Shown here piece by piece: positions 30,345-39,181 of a stretch of DNA of 64,000 bases. The number at the start of each line of letters is the position of its first letter. Position 1 is the first letter of the stretch. Below the pieces are notes generated by a model. That model ran no database searches and was not told the DNA's origin. It saw only the letters and a list, made by a program, of their open reading frames with translations. Source of the stretch: Mycolicibacterium sp. MU0053. Lineage in GTDB: Bacteria > Actinomycetota > Actinomycetes > Mycobacteriales > Mycobacteriaceae. The position numbers and the translations under genes are program-made. The stretch is from the NCBI RefSeq assembly GCF_963378095.1, contig NZ_OY726397.1:3472001-3536000 (forward strand). The letters are read 5' to 3'.

Positions 30345-30980
30345 GTGGGCCTCGGCATACGGCTGCTCGGCTGGTGTCTGGTGACGCTGGCCCTACCGGG
30401 ATGCACGGTGACGGCGGGCGGACTCGCAGCCGCGCCCGCCAGGGTCCGGCCGTGGTCGCCACCGCTGGTCGAGGCGCACGCCGTGCTGCTGGACCTGGAC
30501 AGCATGCGGGGCATCACCGGCGGTGGCCCCGAGTTGAACATCATTCCCTCGATGGACACCGCCTATCCCGTCGACATCGAAGCGCTGGCCGATCAGACAC
30601 CGCCGCCGTGCCGGTTCCTGTTCGCCGAGACCGCGACGTTCGGCGCCGCCATCGACGACTTCCACAAGGTGAGCTACCAGTACCCGCCGAGGGCCGGGCT
30701 GATCTCCCAGGCCGCCGCCGTCTACACCGACCCACCCACGGCCCGGAAGGTGTTCGAGGATCTGTCGCAACAGGCCACCGACTGCGGGCGGACCCCCTTC
30801 GGTCGGACCTACCTCGGCGCCGTGAACTCCGACGACGAGTCGCTGCGTACCAGGTCCGGCGACTGCGGCCGCGACTACCGACTCAAGGCTGTGGTGCTCG
30901 CCGAGGTGACCTTCTGCGGCTTCGGCGAATCCGTGCCGCAGATCGTACTGACCAACTTGCTGCGCGGGGTACCCGGGTAG
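30345..30980 (+). CDS. lpqA: LpqA-like lipoprotein, PknH-type sensor domain
   Basis: 211 aa from GTG 30345, fixed by the -10 box just upstream. The lipoprotein signal ends at LPGC (Cys20). The mature part has the PknH-C/extracellular sensor pattern with paired cysteines (PPPCRFLF, TDCGRTPFGRTYLG, SGDCGRDYRLKAVVLAEVTFCGFGESVPQIV). Ligand unknown. The name follows the position of Rv3016 (from memory). Confidence 0.75.
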   Translation: MGLGIRLLGWCLVTLALPGCTVTAGGLAAAPARVRPWSPPLVEAHAVLLDLDSMRGITGGGPELNIIPSMDTAYPVDIEALADQTPPPCRFLFAETATFGAAIDDFHKVSYQYPPRAGLISQAAAVYTDPPTARKVFEDLSQQATDCGRTPFGRTYLGAVNSDDESLRTRSGDCGRDYRLKAVVLAEVTFCGFGESVPQIVLTNLLRGVPG

Positions 30981-30985
30981 GGTGC

Positions 30986-31744
30986 TCAGACCCGAATCAC
31001 ATTCGGCCCCAAGGCCTCATAGCGCTCGGCCTCGACCGCCGGCAGTTCCACCCCCGTCACGATCGCCTCGAAATCCGCCACCTCGGCGAAGCGGCAGAAG
31101 TGGGCGAGCCCGAATTTGGAGTGCGCGCCCACCAGCACCGCGCGCCGCGCGGAGCGCACCGCGGCCCGCTTGACCGCGGCCACCGCGGGATCGGGGGTCG
31201 TGAGCCCGTGCTCGACCGAGATCCCGTTGGTGCCCAGATAAGCCACGTCGACGACCAGGCTTTCCAACATGCCCACCGCCCAGTGGTCGACCGTCGCCAA
31301 CGTCCGCCCGCGCAACCGCCCGCCGAGCAGCAGCACGGTGACGGTGGCGCTGCGCGCCAGGGCATCGGCCACCAACAGCGACGACGTGACCACGGTCAGT
31401 TCGGCGTCGGCCAACCGCTCGGCGATCAGCCGCGGACTGAAACCCTCGTCGAGGTAGACCGTCTCCGCACCGCGGCGCAGATCGGCTGCCGCGGCGGCGA
31501 TCCGGTGCTTCTGGGCCAGATCGACCTGACTGCGGTACTGCAGCCCGGACTCGAACCCGGCCGTCTCGAGCGGGATCGCGCCGCCGTGCACGCGCTTGAG
31601 CAGGCGCCGGCCGGCCAGCGCCGTCAGGTCGCGCCGGATCGTCTCGCTCGCAACCTCCAGTTCGGCGGCCAGCACAGCGACCTCCACGCGTCCCCTGGTG
31701 CGGGCGAGTTCGACGATCCGGCGCTGCCTGGTCTCGGAATCCAC
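30986..31744 (-). CDS. DeoR/GlpR family transcriptional regulator
   Basis: 252 aa. The N-terminal DeoR helix-turn-helix is RQRRIVELARTRGRVEVAVLAAELEVASETIRRDLTALAGRRLLKRVHGGA, and the C-terminal sugar-phosphate-binding domain has VYLDEGFSPRLIAERL, LGGRLRGRTLATVDHWAVGML, YLGTNGISVEHGLTTPDPAVAAVKRAAV and VGAHSKFG. It is 12 bp downstream of mtlA on the same strand, so it is probably the local repressor of the PTS operon and the divergent dehydrogenase, responding to a polyol or sugar phosphate. Confidence 0.92.
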   Translation of the reverse strand: MDSETRQRRIVELARTRGRVEVAVLAAELEVASETIRRDLTALAGRRLLKRVHGGAIPLETAGFESGLQYRSQVDLAQKHRIAAAAADLRRGAETVYLDEGFSPRLIAERLADAELTVVTSSLLVADALARSATVTVLLLGGRLRGRTLATVDHWAVGMLESLVVDVAYLGTNGISVEHGLTTPDPAVAAVKRAAVRSARRAVLVGAHSKFGLAHFCRFAEVADFEAIVTGVELPAVEAERYEALGPNVIRV

Positions 31745-31756
31745 GCGGGGCCACCG

Positions 31757-33727
31757 CTACCCGGACAGCACGGCGCGCACGTCCTCGGCCGTCGTGGCCG
31801 TCCGCAGCCGCTCGACCTCGGCGGGCTTGAGGAAGACCTGAGCGATCCGCGTGAGCAACGCCATGTGGTCCTGGCCGGCACCGGCGATGCCGACGACGAA
31901 CTCGGCGGGCTTGCCGTTCCAGTCGACCGGGTCGGAATAGCGCACGAAGGACATTCCGGTGCGCCGGATGGTGTCCTTGGCCTCGTTGGTGCCGTGCGGG
32001 ATCGCCAGGCCGTTGCCCATGTAGGTGGACACCGAGGTTTCGCGTTCGTGCATCGCCTCGACATAGGACGGCTCGACCGCACCGGCGGCCACCAGCAGTC
32101 GGCCCGCCTCGGTGATGGCCTCCGCCCGGGTGCGCGCCGTCCCGTTCAACACGATCGAGTCCGGTGCCAGCACATCCGCACCGTCCGGCGCGGGCGCGTC
32201 GTCCTCGGCGGCGGGTTGCGGTTCGGCATTGCCGGCCGCGTCATCGCGGCCGAGCAGTTCCACGATCTCGTCGTAGCGCGGGCTGCCCATGAAGTCGTCC
32301 ACCGAGACATGAATCGCCGACGGGGTTTTCAACCGGGCCCGGTCGGTCAGGTCCCGGTGGGTGACCACCAGGCTGTAATCGTCGGTGAGGTTGGCGATCG
32401 ATTGGTTGGTGACCTTGACCTCGCGGTGGCCCGCCTGCTGCACCTTCTTGCGCAGCACCGAGGCGCCCATGGCCGAGGACCCCATGCCGGCGTCACAGGC
32501 GAACACGATGTTTCGAATGGGCCCGGTTCGGGCGCCGCCGTCGACCAACGCGCCGGCCACACTGGACTTCTTGCCCTTGAGCGCCTCCATCTCGGCGGTC
32601 GCCGCCGCGAGGTCCGGATCCTCGGTGGCGCGGTCGGTCCTGAGCAGCACGGCCGCGACCGCGAACGACACCGCGGTGGCGCCAAGCACCGCCAGCGTCA
32701 CCCCCAGGAAGCTGCCGCCGGGGGTTTGGGCGTAGATCGCGATGATCGATCCGGGTGCGGCCGGTGCCCGCAGGCCCGAGTTGAACAGCACGTTGATGAA
32801 CACCCCGGTCATGCCGCCCAGGACCGCGGCGATGATCAGTTTGGGCTTCATCAAGACGTACGGGAAGTAGATCTCGTGGATACCGCCGAAGAACTGGATG
32901 ATAGCCGCACCCGGGGCCGAGGCGCGCGCCATGCCCCGACCGAAGACCATGTACGCCAACAGGATTCCCAGGCCCGGGCCGGGGTTGGTCTCCAGCAGGA
33001 ACAGCACCGACTTGCCGGTCTCGAGGGCCTGGGTGGAACCCAACGGGGTCAGCACGCCGTGGTTGATCGCGTTGTTGAGGAACAGCACCTTGGCCGGTTC
33101 GATGAAGATCGAGGTCAGTGGCAGCATGTTGTTCTCCACCAGGAAGTCCACCGCGCTGCCGGCCGCCCGGGTGAACGACGAGACAATGGGGCCGATCCCG
33201 AAGAAGCCGAAGATCGCCAGGATCATCCCGAGGATGCCTGCGGAGAAGTTGTCGACGAGCATCTCGAAGCCGGGCCGGATCTTGCCCTCCCAGAGCGCAT
33301 CCGCCTTCTTCATCAACCAGCCACCAAGCGGGCCCATGATCATCGCGCCCATGAACATCGGCACGTCGGCGCCGGCGACCACACCGATGGTGGCGATCGC
33401 CCCGACCACGCCGCCGCGCACGCCGTAGACCATCCGGCCGCCGGTGACCCCGATCAGCAACGGCAGCAGATAAGTGATCATCGGGCCGACGACGCCGGCG
33501 CCCTCGAACGCGCCCCAACCGCCGATCTTGGCCACCCAGCCGTTGGGATCCTGCAGCGCGTTGAACAGGCCGGGCAACCAACCCGCCTCGATGAACAGCG
33601 CGGTGATCAGGCCCCAGGCGATGAACGCGCCGATGTTGGGCATGACCATGTTCGACAGCGCCGTGCCCAGCTTCTGTACCCGGACCCGCAGGCCGGTGCG
33701 CGAGGGCGTGGCTTCAGTGGTGGACAA
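31757..33727 (-). CDS. mtlA: PTS mannitol transporter subunit IICBA
   Basis: 656 aa, all three PTS domains in one chain: membrane EIIC (about 1-365), EIIB with phospho-Cys411 in VFACDAGMGSSAMG, and EIIA with phospho-His578 in GLAIPHGTNEAKDTIRRTGMSF. GGIHEIYFPYVLMKPKLIIA (residues 281-300) is the mannitol-permease signature. It takes up and phosphorylates mannitol or a close polyol using phosphate from EI/HPr, which are not in this window. It is divergent from a zinc dehydrogenase and followed by deoR. Confidence 0.93.
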   Translation of the reverse strand: MSTTEATPSRTGLRVRVQKLGTALSNMVMPNIGAFIAWGLITALFIEAGWLPGLFNALQDPNGWVAKIGGWGAFEGAGVVGPMITYLLPLLIGVTGGRMVYGVRGGVVGAIATIGVVAGADVPMFMGAMIMGPLGGWLMKKADALWEGKIRPGFEMLVDNFSAGILGMILAIFGFFGIGPIVSSFTRAAGSAVDFLVENNMLPLTSIFIEPAKVLFLNNAINHGVLTPLGSTQALETGKSVLFLLETNPGPGLGILLAYMVFGRGMARASAPGAAIIQFFGGIHEIYFPYVLMKPKLIIAAVLGGMTGVFINVLFNSGLRAPAAPGSIIAIYAQTPGGSFLGVTLAVLGATAVSFAVAAVLLRTDRATEDPDLAAATAEMEALKGKKSSVAGALVDGGARTGPIRNIVFACDAGMGSSAMGASVLRKKVQQAGHREVKVTNQSIANLTDDYSLVVTHRDLTDRARLKTPSAIHVSVDDFMGSPRYDEIVELLGRDDAAGNAEPQPAAEDDAPAPDGADVLAPDSIVLNGTARTRAEAITEAGRLLVAAGAVEPSYVEAMHERETSVSTYMGNGLAIPHGTNEAKDTIRRTGMSFVRYSDPVDWNGKPAEFVVGIAGAGQDHMALLTRIAQVFLKPAEVERLRTATTAEDVRAVLSG

Positions 33728-33793
33728 CTCATGACCTCCGGTCTCGGCACGACAGTGATGCCAGTCACATCACTCGGTCGCTTGCAGTAAACC

Positions 33794-33859
33794 GCATAAC
33801 CGGGCATGTCGGCAAGCATTCGGGCATAAATGGGCAAACGATCTAGTGGTTTTATGCCC
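33794..33859. promoter_or_regulatory. Candidate DeoR operator array between mtlA and the dehydrogenase
   Basis: Two tandem copies of GCAT-N5/6-GGCAT occur (33794-33807 and 33817-33828), and GGGCATAAA (33822-33830) is mirrored by TTTATGCCC (33851-33859). Multiple half-sites in a divergent spacer fit DeoR-type repression of both genes. Confidence 0.45.
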
Positions 33860-33950
33860 GTTTTGGCCCTAGGGTCGGCTAGAGTGCTGTCAGAGGTCCA
33901 CTGCACGTGAACTGGAACACACCCCCACCCGACGCCGGAAGGACAACGCC

Positions 33951-35009
33951 ATGCTGGCCCTGCGCTACTACGCACCCGAGGACGTCCGCCTCGAGGACGT
34001 CCCCGAACCGACCTGCGGACCCGACGAGGTCAAACTGCGGGTGCGCAACTGCTCGACGTGTGGCACCGACGTCAAGATCTTCTACAACGGCCATCAGAAC
34101 CTGTCCCCGCCCCGCACCATCGGCCACGAGATCGCCGGCGAGGTCGTGGCGGTCGGCGCCGACGTGAACGCCACCTACGGCACCAACTGGCAGGTCGGCG
34201 ATCGGGCCCAGGTGATCGCCGCGGTGCCGTGCGGTGAGTGCCACGAGTGCCGCAAGGGCTGGATGGCGGTGTGCCAGAACCAGACCTCTATGGGTTACCA
34301 GTACGACGGCGGCTTCGCCGAGTACATGATCGTCCCGCGGCAGGTGCTCAAGGTCGACGGCCTCAACCGCATCCCGGACAACGTCGGCTACGACGAGGCC
34401 TCGGCCGCCGAACCGTTCGCCTGTGCGATCAACGCCCAGGACCTGCTCGGCATCGAGGAGGGTGACACCGTGGTGGTGTTCGGTGCCGGCCCGATCGGTT
34501 GCATGCACATCCGGATCGCCCGCGGTGTACATCGTTGTGGCCCCATCTATCTCGTCGATGTCAACGAGGCGCGCCTGAAGATGTCCGCCGACGCGGTTTC
34601 CCCCGACGAGATCATCGACGGCTCCAAGGTCGATGTCGTCGAGCGCGTCCTGGAGTTGACCGGTGGCCGGGGCGCCGACGTCGTCATCACCGCGACCGCG
34701 GCCAACATCGCCCAGGAGCAGGCCATCGCGATGGCCGCTCGCAACGGCCGCATCTCGTTCTTCGGCGGGTTGCCCAAGAACAATCCGACGATCACGTGCG
34801 ACTCCAATGTCGTGCACTACCGGCAGTTGCACATCCACGGTGCCAACGGTTCAGCGCCGGAACACAACAAGCGGGCGCTGGAGTACATCTCCACGGGGCA
34901 GGTCCCGGTCAAGGACCTGATCACCCGGCACGTGCCGCTGGCGCAAGTGCTCGAGGCGTTTCAGATCGTGAAGAACGGCGAGGCGATCAAGGTCACCATC
35001 GAGCCGTGA
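33951..35009 (+). CDS. Zinc-dependent medium-chain alcohol/polyol dehydrogenase
   Basis: 352 aa MDR enzyme. The catalytic-zinc Cys is in NCSTCGTDVKIF and the His/Glu in TIGHEIAGEVVAVG; the structural-zinc cysteines are in CGECHECRKGWMAVC; the NAD(P) motif is VVVFGAGPIGCMHIRIARG. GGAAGGA precedes the ATG. It is closest in style to sorbitol/threonine-dehydrogenase-like sugar-alcohol enzymes. Its divergence from mtlA suggests it oxidises the imported polyol phosphate, replacing the usual MtlD; this is inference from context. Confidence 0.88.
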   Translation: MLALRYYAPEDVRLEDVPEPTCGPDEVKLRVRNCSTCGTDVKIFYNGHQNLSPPRTIGHEIAGEVVAVGADVNATYGTNWQVGDRAQVIAAVPCGECHECRKGWMAVCQNQTSMGYQYDGGFAEYMIVPRQVLKVDGLNRIPDNVGYDEASAAEPFACAINAQDLLGIEEGDTVVVFGAGPIGCMHIRIARGVHRCGPIYLVDVNEARLKMSADAVSPDEIIDGSKVDVVERVLELTGGRGADVVITATAANIAQEQAIAMAARNGRISFFGGLPKNNPTITCDSNVVHYRQLHIHGANGSAPEHNKRALEYISTGQVPVKDLITRHVPLAQVLEAFQIVKNGEAIKVTIEP

Positions 35010-35013
35010 CCGG

Positions 35014-35066
35014 GTGATTTCGGCGTGATCCCACACGCTCAGCGTGGATTATCACGCCGAAATCAC
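35014..35066. repeat. Imperfect palindrome sharing a 14-mer with 12711-12759
   Basis: 16-bp outer arms GTGATTTCGGCGTGAT (35014-35029) and its complement (35051-35066) enclose a weaker inner stem (CACGCT/AGCGTG). It lies between convergent genes and supplies the mnmA stop codon (TGA at 35065-35063). Probable bidirectional terminator of the same repeat class as 12711-12759. Confidence 0.7.
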
Positions 35067-36133
35067 GAGATCGTCGCGCTGGCGAGCACCTCATCGCCGA
35101 CATCCTCGGCGTCGGGCCGGTAGAGCACCATCGTCTGCCCGGGCGCCACCCCCCGCAGCGGGGTGTGCAGCCGCATCCGCAGCTCGCCGTCGACCACCTC
35201 GACGACACCGGGGGCGATCCCACCGTGCGCGCGCACCTGGACCTCACACTCGAGCGGGCCGGCCCACGCTGCGCCGGAGGTGAAAACCGGTCGCTGACCG
35301 GTCAATTCGACGACGTCGAGATCGGTGGCCGCACCCACCCGGACGGTGCCGGTGGCGGCGTCGATCCCGGTCACATAGCGCGGCGCACCATCGGGTCCGG
35401 GGCCCGCGATGCCCAGCCCCTTGCGCTGCCCGATGGTGAACCCGTGGACGCCATCGTGTTCGGCCAGCACCGCGCCGCCGGCGTCGACGACCGCGCCGGG
35501 GCGCACGCCGATCCGGGCGCCGAGAAACGCGCGGGTGTCCCCGGTCGGGATGAAACAGATGTCGTGGCTTTCGGCCTTCTGCGCCACCGACAGCCCGCGG
35601 CGGGCCGCCTCGGCGCGGATCTCCGGCTTGGCGGTGTCGCCCACCGGAAACACCGCGTGCCGCAACTGTTCTGCGGTCAGCACCGCCAGCACATACGACT
35701 GATCCTTGTCCTTGTCGACGGCGCGGCGCAGCCGGCCTTCGGACAGCCGCGCGTAGTGGCCGGTGGCCACCGCGTCGAAGCCGAGCGCCAGCGCGCGGGC
35801 GGCCAACGCCGAGAACTTGATCCGCTCGTTGCACCGCACGCACGGGTTGGGCGTCTCCCCGCGGGCGTAGGACTCGACGAAGTCGTCGATCACGTCTTCT
35901 TTGAAACGGTCGGCGAAGTCCCAGACGTAGAACGGGATCCCGAGGACGTCGGCGACGCGTCGGGCATCGCCGGCATCCTCCTTGGAGCAGCACCCGCGCG
36001 ATCCGGTTCGCAGCGTTCCGGGCGCCGACGACAGCGCCAGGTGCACCCCGACCACGTCGTGGCCGGCATCGACCATGCGGGCGGCGGCGACCGAGGAATC
36101 CACCCCGCCGCTCATCGCCGCCAGCACCTTCAT
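35063..36133 (-). CDS. mnmA: tRNA-specific 2-thiouridylase MnmA
   Basis: 356 aa from the ATG at 36133, which overlaps the iscS stop by one base (TGATG). The PP-loop is SGGVDSSV (residues 8-15); catalytic cysteines lie in [14 protein letters not shown] (Cys98) and [16 protein letters not shown]; also ATGHYARL and [13 protein letters not shown]. It thiolates U34 of tRNA-Glu, -Gln and -Lys with sulfur from IscS, encoded directly upstream. Confidence 0.96.
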   Translation of the reverse strand: MKVLAAMSGGVDSSVAAARMVDAGHDVVGVHLALSSAPGTLRTGSRGCCSKEDAGDARRVADVLGIPFYVWDFADRFKEDVIDDFVESYARGETPNPCVRCNERIKFSALAARALALGFDAVATGHYARLSEGRLRRAVDKDKDQSYVLAVLTAEQLRHAVFPVGDTAKPEIRAEAARRGLSVAQKAESHDICFIPTGDTRAFLGARIGVRPGAVVDAGGAVLAEHDGVHGFTIGQRKGLGIAGPGPDGAPRYVTGIDAATGTVRVGAATDLDVVELTGQRPVFTSGAAWAGPLECEVQVRAHGGIAPGVVEVVDGELRMRLHTPLRGVAPGQTMVLYRPDAEDVGDEVLASATIS

Positions 36134-37326
36134 CAGCGCACCACCCCGGCGCTGGCCAGGGCCGCCTGCCGGGCGCGTTCCACTGCGGCCGGCAGCACCC
36201 GCAGGGCGGCGTCCACGTCCTCGTCCACACTGGTGTGCCCCAGCGACAGCCGGATCGATCCGCGGGCGGCCACCGCGTCGGCTCCCATCGCCATCAGCAC
36301 ATGCGAGGGCTGTGCCACCCCGGCCGTACAGGCCGAGCCGGTGGAGCATTCGATTCCATTGGCGTCCAACAACATCAGCAGCGAGTCACCCTCGCAGCCC
36401 CGAAAGGTGAAGTGGGCATTGCCGGGCAGCCGGTGGGTCCGCGAACCGTTGACCACCACATCCTCGATCTCGGTGAGCACACCCTCGATCAGCCGGTCCC
36501 GCAGCGCCTGCAACCGGGCACTGTTGGCCTCCTGGCCGTCGACGGCGACCCGCAACGCGGCGGCCATCGCCACCGCGCCCGCGACATCCGGTGTGCCCGA
36601 GCGCACGTCGCGTTCCTGACCGCCGCCGTGGGACAGCGGCACGCAGGCGGTGTCGCGGCGCAGCAACAGCGCCCCCACCCCGGTCGGACCGCCGAATTTG
36701 TGGGCCGTGACGCTCATCGCCGCGCATCCGCTGGCGGCGAAGCTGAGCGGAAGGTGACCGGCGGCCTGCACCGCGTCGGTGTGCATGGGCACGTCGAACT
36801 CGGCGGCCAGGGCGGCCAGTTCGTCGATCGCCATGATGGTGCCGACCTCGTTGTTGGCCCACATGATCGACACCAGCGCGACGTCATCGTGCTCCTCGAG
36901 CACGGCACGCAAGGCGGCCGGAGCCACCGCTCCGTCGGCGTCGGTGGGCACGTAGGTGATCTGCGCGCCTTCGTGCTCGCCGAGCCAGGCGACCGCGTCG
37001 AGGACCGCATGATGCTCGACCCCGGTGGTGACGATCCGGCGCCGGCGCGGATCGGCGTCGCGGCGGGCCCAGTAGATCCCCTTGATCGCGAGGTTGTCGC
37101 TTTCGGTGCCGCCCCCGGTGAAGATCACCTCGGACGGCCGCGCGCCCAGCGCCGCGGCGATGGTCTCCCGGGACTCCTCCATCCGGCGGCGGGCGGCGCG
37201 ACCCGCGGTGTGCAGCGAGGAGGCGTTTCCGACCGTGGCCAGCACAGCCGTCATCGCCTCGATGGCGGCGGCGTGCATCGGGGTGGTGGCGGCGTGGTCG
37301 AGGTACACCGGAGTGGCGGGGCTCAT
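36133..37326 (-). CDS. iscS: Cysteine desulfurase
   Basis: 397 aa NifS/IscS-type PLP enzyme. PLP lysine is K210 in [12 protein letters not shown], the cofactor His is in GVEHHAVLD, and the mobile catalytic Cys is C333 in [18 protein letters not shown]. It provides persulfide sulfur to MnmA (1-nt overlap downstream) and possibly other acceptors. No iscU or other Fe-S assembly genes are adjacent. Confidence 0.95.
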   Translation of the reverse strand: MSPATPVYLDHAATTPMHAAAIEAMTAVLATVGNASSLHTAGRAARRRMEESRETIAAALGARPSEVIFTGGGTESDNLAIKGIYWARRDADPRRRRIVTTGVEHHAVLDAVAWLGEHEGAQITYVPTDADGAVAPAALRAVLEEHDDVALVSIMWANNEVGTIMAIDELAALAAEFDVPMHTDAVQAAGHLPLSFAASGCAAMSVTAHKFGGPTGVGALLLRRDTACVPLSHGGGQERDVRSGTPDVAGAVAMAAALRVAVDGQEANSARLQALRDRLIEGVLTEIEDVVVNGSRTHRLPGNAHFTFRGCEGDSLLMLLDANGIECSTGSACTAGVAQPSHVLMAMGADAVAARGSIRLSLGHTSVDEDVDAALRVLPAAVERARQAALASAGVVR

Positions 37327-37371
37327 GACCCGTCCAGGGTACCCGCCGGGCGGAGCGACCCCGTTGGCAAG

Positions 37372-38211
37372 CTAGGCGGCCAGGGCATGCCCCGTCGAGG
37401 CCATCCGGGGCCCGGTGGCGTGGACGGCGGCCTGACAGCGCAACGCCAACCCGCGCCGGTCCTCTCCGGGCAACTGCAGCGATTCCACTCGGACGTGGGC
37501 CACCGTGCGACGCGCGACCACCAGCCGGCACACCGACGCCCACAGCGTGTCCTCGCCGATGTAGGCGGGCACCGTCGAGGTGCTGCCATCGCGGTGGTGA
37601 TAGCTCAGCCGCAGCGGTTGCACCGGTCGTTCGGCGTCGATCGCGGCCTGGAACAGCGCCGGTCGAAACGATCCATGCCCCAGTCCACACCAGGTGGTGC
37701 CCTCCGGAAACGCCACCACGGTGTGCCCCGCCCGCAGCCGGTCGGCCACGGTGGCCACCACCGCCGGCAATCGGCGCAAGCTGCTGCGCTCGATCGGGAT
37801 CACCTTCATCAGCCGGGCCAGTACTCCCACGCCCGGCCAGTCGATCAGGTCGGCCCGGGCGACGAACGATCCGGGCAGAACCGCGCCGATCGCGAAGATG
37901 TCCACCCAGGACACGTGGCCACTGACCACCAAGACCCCGGGCAGGTTGCGGATCGGCCCGCCCGAGACGGCGATTCGCACGCCGAGGGCGCGCAACATGA
38001 GCCGGCAATAGCCGCGCTGCAGATGCGAACGTCCCGGCAGCGGCACCGCCAACAGCGGCAGGGCGGGCAGCAGTACGACCGCCAGCGTTGCGCGCAGGAG
38101 CACCCGCAGCGCGATGCGCAGCCGCCGAGCGTTGGGGCCGGCCCCGGCGTGCAGGCACGCCTCGGTGCACGAGGCCCGCGGCAGCCAGGCGTGCTCGCCG
38201 CCGCCGATCAC
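37372..38211 (-). CDS. 1-acyl-glycerol-3-phosphate-type acyltransferase (PlsC family)
   Basis: 279 aa from GTG 38211 (GTGA overlaps the upstream stop by 4 nt). A hydrophobic helix near residues 25-45 is followed by PlsC motifs: catalytic VVSGHVSWVDIFAIG (the H-x4-D box appears as HVSWVD), FVARADLIDWPGVG, MKVIPIERSS and VVAFPEGTTWCGLG. It transfers an acyl chain to a lysolipid. Fused translation with the GNAT gene recalls OlsA with OlsB in ornithine-lipid synthesis. Equivalent of Rv3026c (from memory). Confidence 0.85.
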   Translation of the reverse strand: MIGGGEHAWLPRASCTEACLHAGAGPNARRLRIALRVLLRATLAVVLLPALPLLAVPLPGRSHLQRGYCRLMLRALGVRIAVSGGPIRNLPGVLVVSGHVSWVDIFAIGAVLPGSFVARADLIDWPGVGVLARLMKVIPIERSSLRRLPAVVATVADRLRAGHTVVAFPEGTTWCGLGHGSFRPALFQAAIDAERPVQPLRLSYHHRDGSTSTVPAYIGEDTLWASVCRLVVARRTVAHVRVESLQLPGEDRRGLALRCQAAVHATGPRMASTGHALAA

Positions 38212-39047
38212 CGATCCGCCCCCGGGTCGGCCCCCATCGACCTGAGCCGGCGCAGATACCGGGTGTCGGCGCGACTCTTGGCCAGCAGCGCGGGAAAATC
38301 CCCCACCCCGAACTGTGGGTCGTGTGCCGGTTCGCCGCACACCTGGGCGCCCAGTCGCAGATAGCCGCGCAGCAGGGGCGGCAGGCCCGGCCGAGTCGGC
38401 GGTGCGATGTCGTCGAGTCCGCGGCCCTCGAGGACCACCGGGCGGTACGGGTACACCGTGTGCTCCGGGGCCGCGGGGTGGCGGCGGGACACGAAGTCGC
38501 GCACGCCGCGGATCCGGGTGCCGGGCGCCACGGCAGCGTCGGGATCGGCGATCGGGACCGAGACGCAACCGGCCACATAGTCGTAGTCGCAGCGATCCAG
38601 GTAGGCCAGGATCCCGGTCCACATCATCAACACCACCGCGCCGTTGCGATGGTCGGCGCGGACCACCGCACGGCCCATCTCCACCAGCGACGGCCGCAGC
38701 GCGTCCCAGCCGCCCACATCGAATTCCGTTGCGGTGTACAGACCCCCGGCGGCGATCGCACCCGGCGGCGGCAGCATGCGGTAGCAGCCGACAAGCTCTC
38801 CGGTGGCGTCGTCGCGGACCAGCAGGTGATCGCAGAACTCGTCGAAGTCGTCGGCGTCGCGGCCGTCGGTGTCGGCAGCGCGCAGCGCGAAGCCCGGTTC
38901 GGTGCTGAACACCTCGTGCCGCAGCCGCTGGGCGGCCTCGATCAACTCGGCGTCGGTGGACAGCAGCAGCGAGTAGCGCGCCGCGCCGGCGGGGTGGTCG
39001 GTTCGATCGGCGGAGATGAGGACGGCTGCTGTGCTCATGATCAGCAC
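38208..39047 (-). CDS. GNAT / acyl-ACP N-acyltransferase-like protein (OlsB-like)
   Basis: 279 aa from GTG 39047 (a TAACTG -10-like box ends 7 nt upstream); ATG 39038 is the alternative. The sequence YSLLLSTDAELIEAAQRLRHEVFSTE, DFDEFCDHLLVRD, GELVGCYRMLPP, LVEMGRAVVRADHRNGAVVLMMWTGI and RGYLRLGAQVCGEPAHDPQFGVGDFPALL matches the hemolysin/OlsB-type branch of GNAT enzymes, which use acyl-ACP. It is translationally coupled to the PlsC-like gene. Substrate not proven. Confidence 0.82.
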   Translation of the reverse strand: MLIMSTAAVLISADRTDHPAGAARYSLLLSTDAELIEAAQRLRHEVFSTEPGFALRAADTDGRDADDFDEFCDHLLVRDDATGELVGCYRMLPPPGAIAAGGLYTATEFDVGGWDALRPSLVEMGRAVVRADHRNGAVVLMMWTGILAYLDRCDYDYVAGCVSVPIADPDAAVAPGTRIRGVRDFVSRRHPAAPEHTVYPYRPVVLEGRGLDDIAPPTRPGLPPLLRGYLRLGAQVCGEPAHDPQFGVGDFPALLAKSRADTRYLRRLRSMGADPGADR

Positions 39048-39134
39048 GTTCGCGCAGTTACTGGGCGGGGCGGCAATCAGCGCGTGACGTGTTCGTGAGC
39101 GTCAGGTGACGAGTTGCCCCCGGGCCCCCACGCA

Positions 39135-39167
39135 AAAGACCCCCGGAGACCAGCTCCGGGGGTCTTT
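39135..39167 (-). terminator. Intrinsic terminator of etfBA
   Basis: Perfect 14-bp stem (39135-39148 with 39154-39167, arm AAAGACCCCCGGAG) and a 5-nt loop, 14 bp after the etfA stop. The stem is followed on the minus strand by only a short T-run, and the symmetric T/A ends would also work on the plus strand. Confidence 0.8.
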
Positions 39168-39181
39168 CGACGAGAACCAGC

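Noticed and set aside
30038..33790. 1250-codon plus-strand open frame
   Set aside because: Antisense to the metE-like gene, deoR and mtlA; no domain content.
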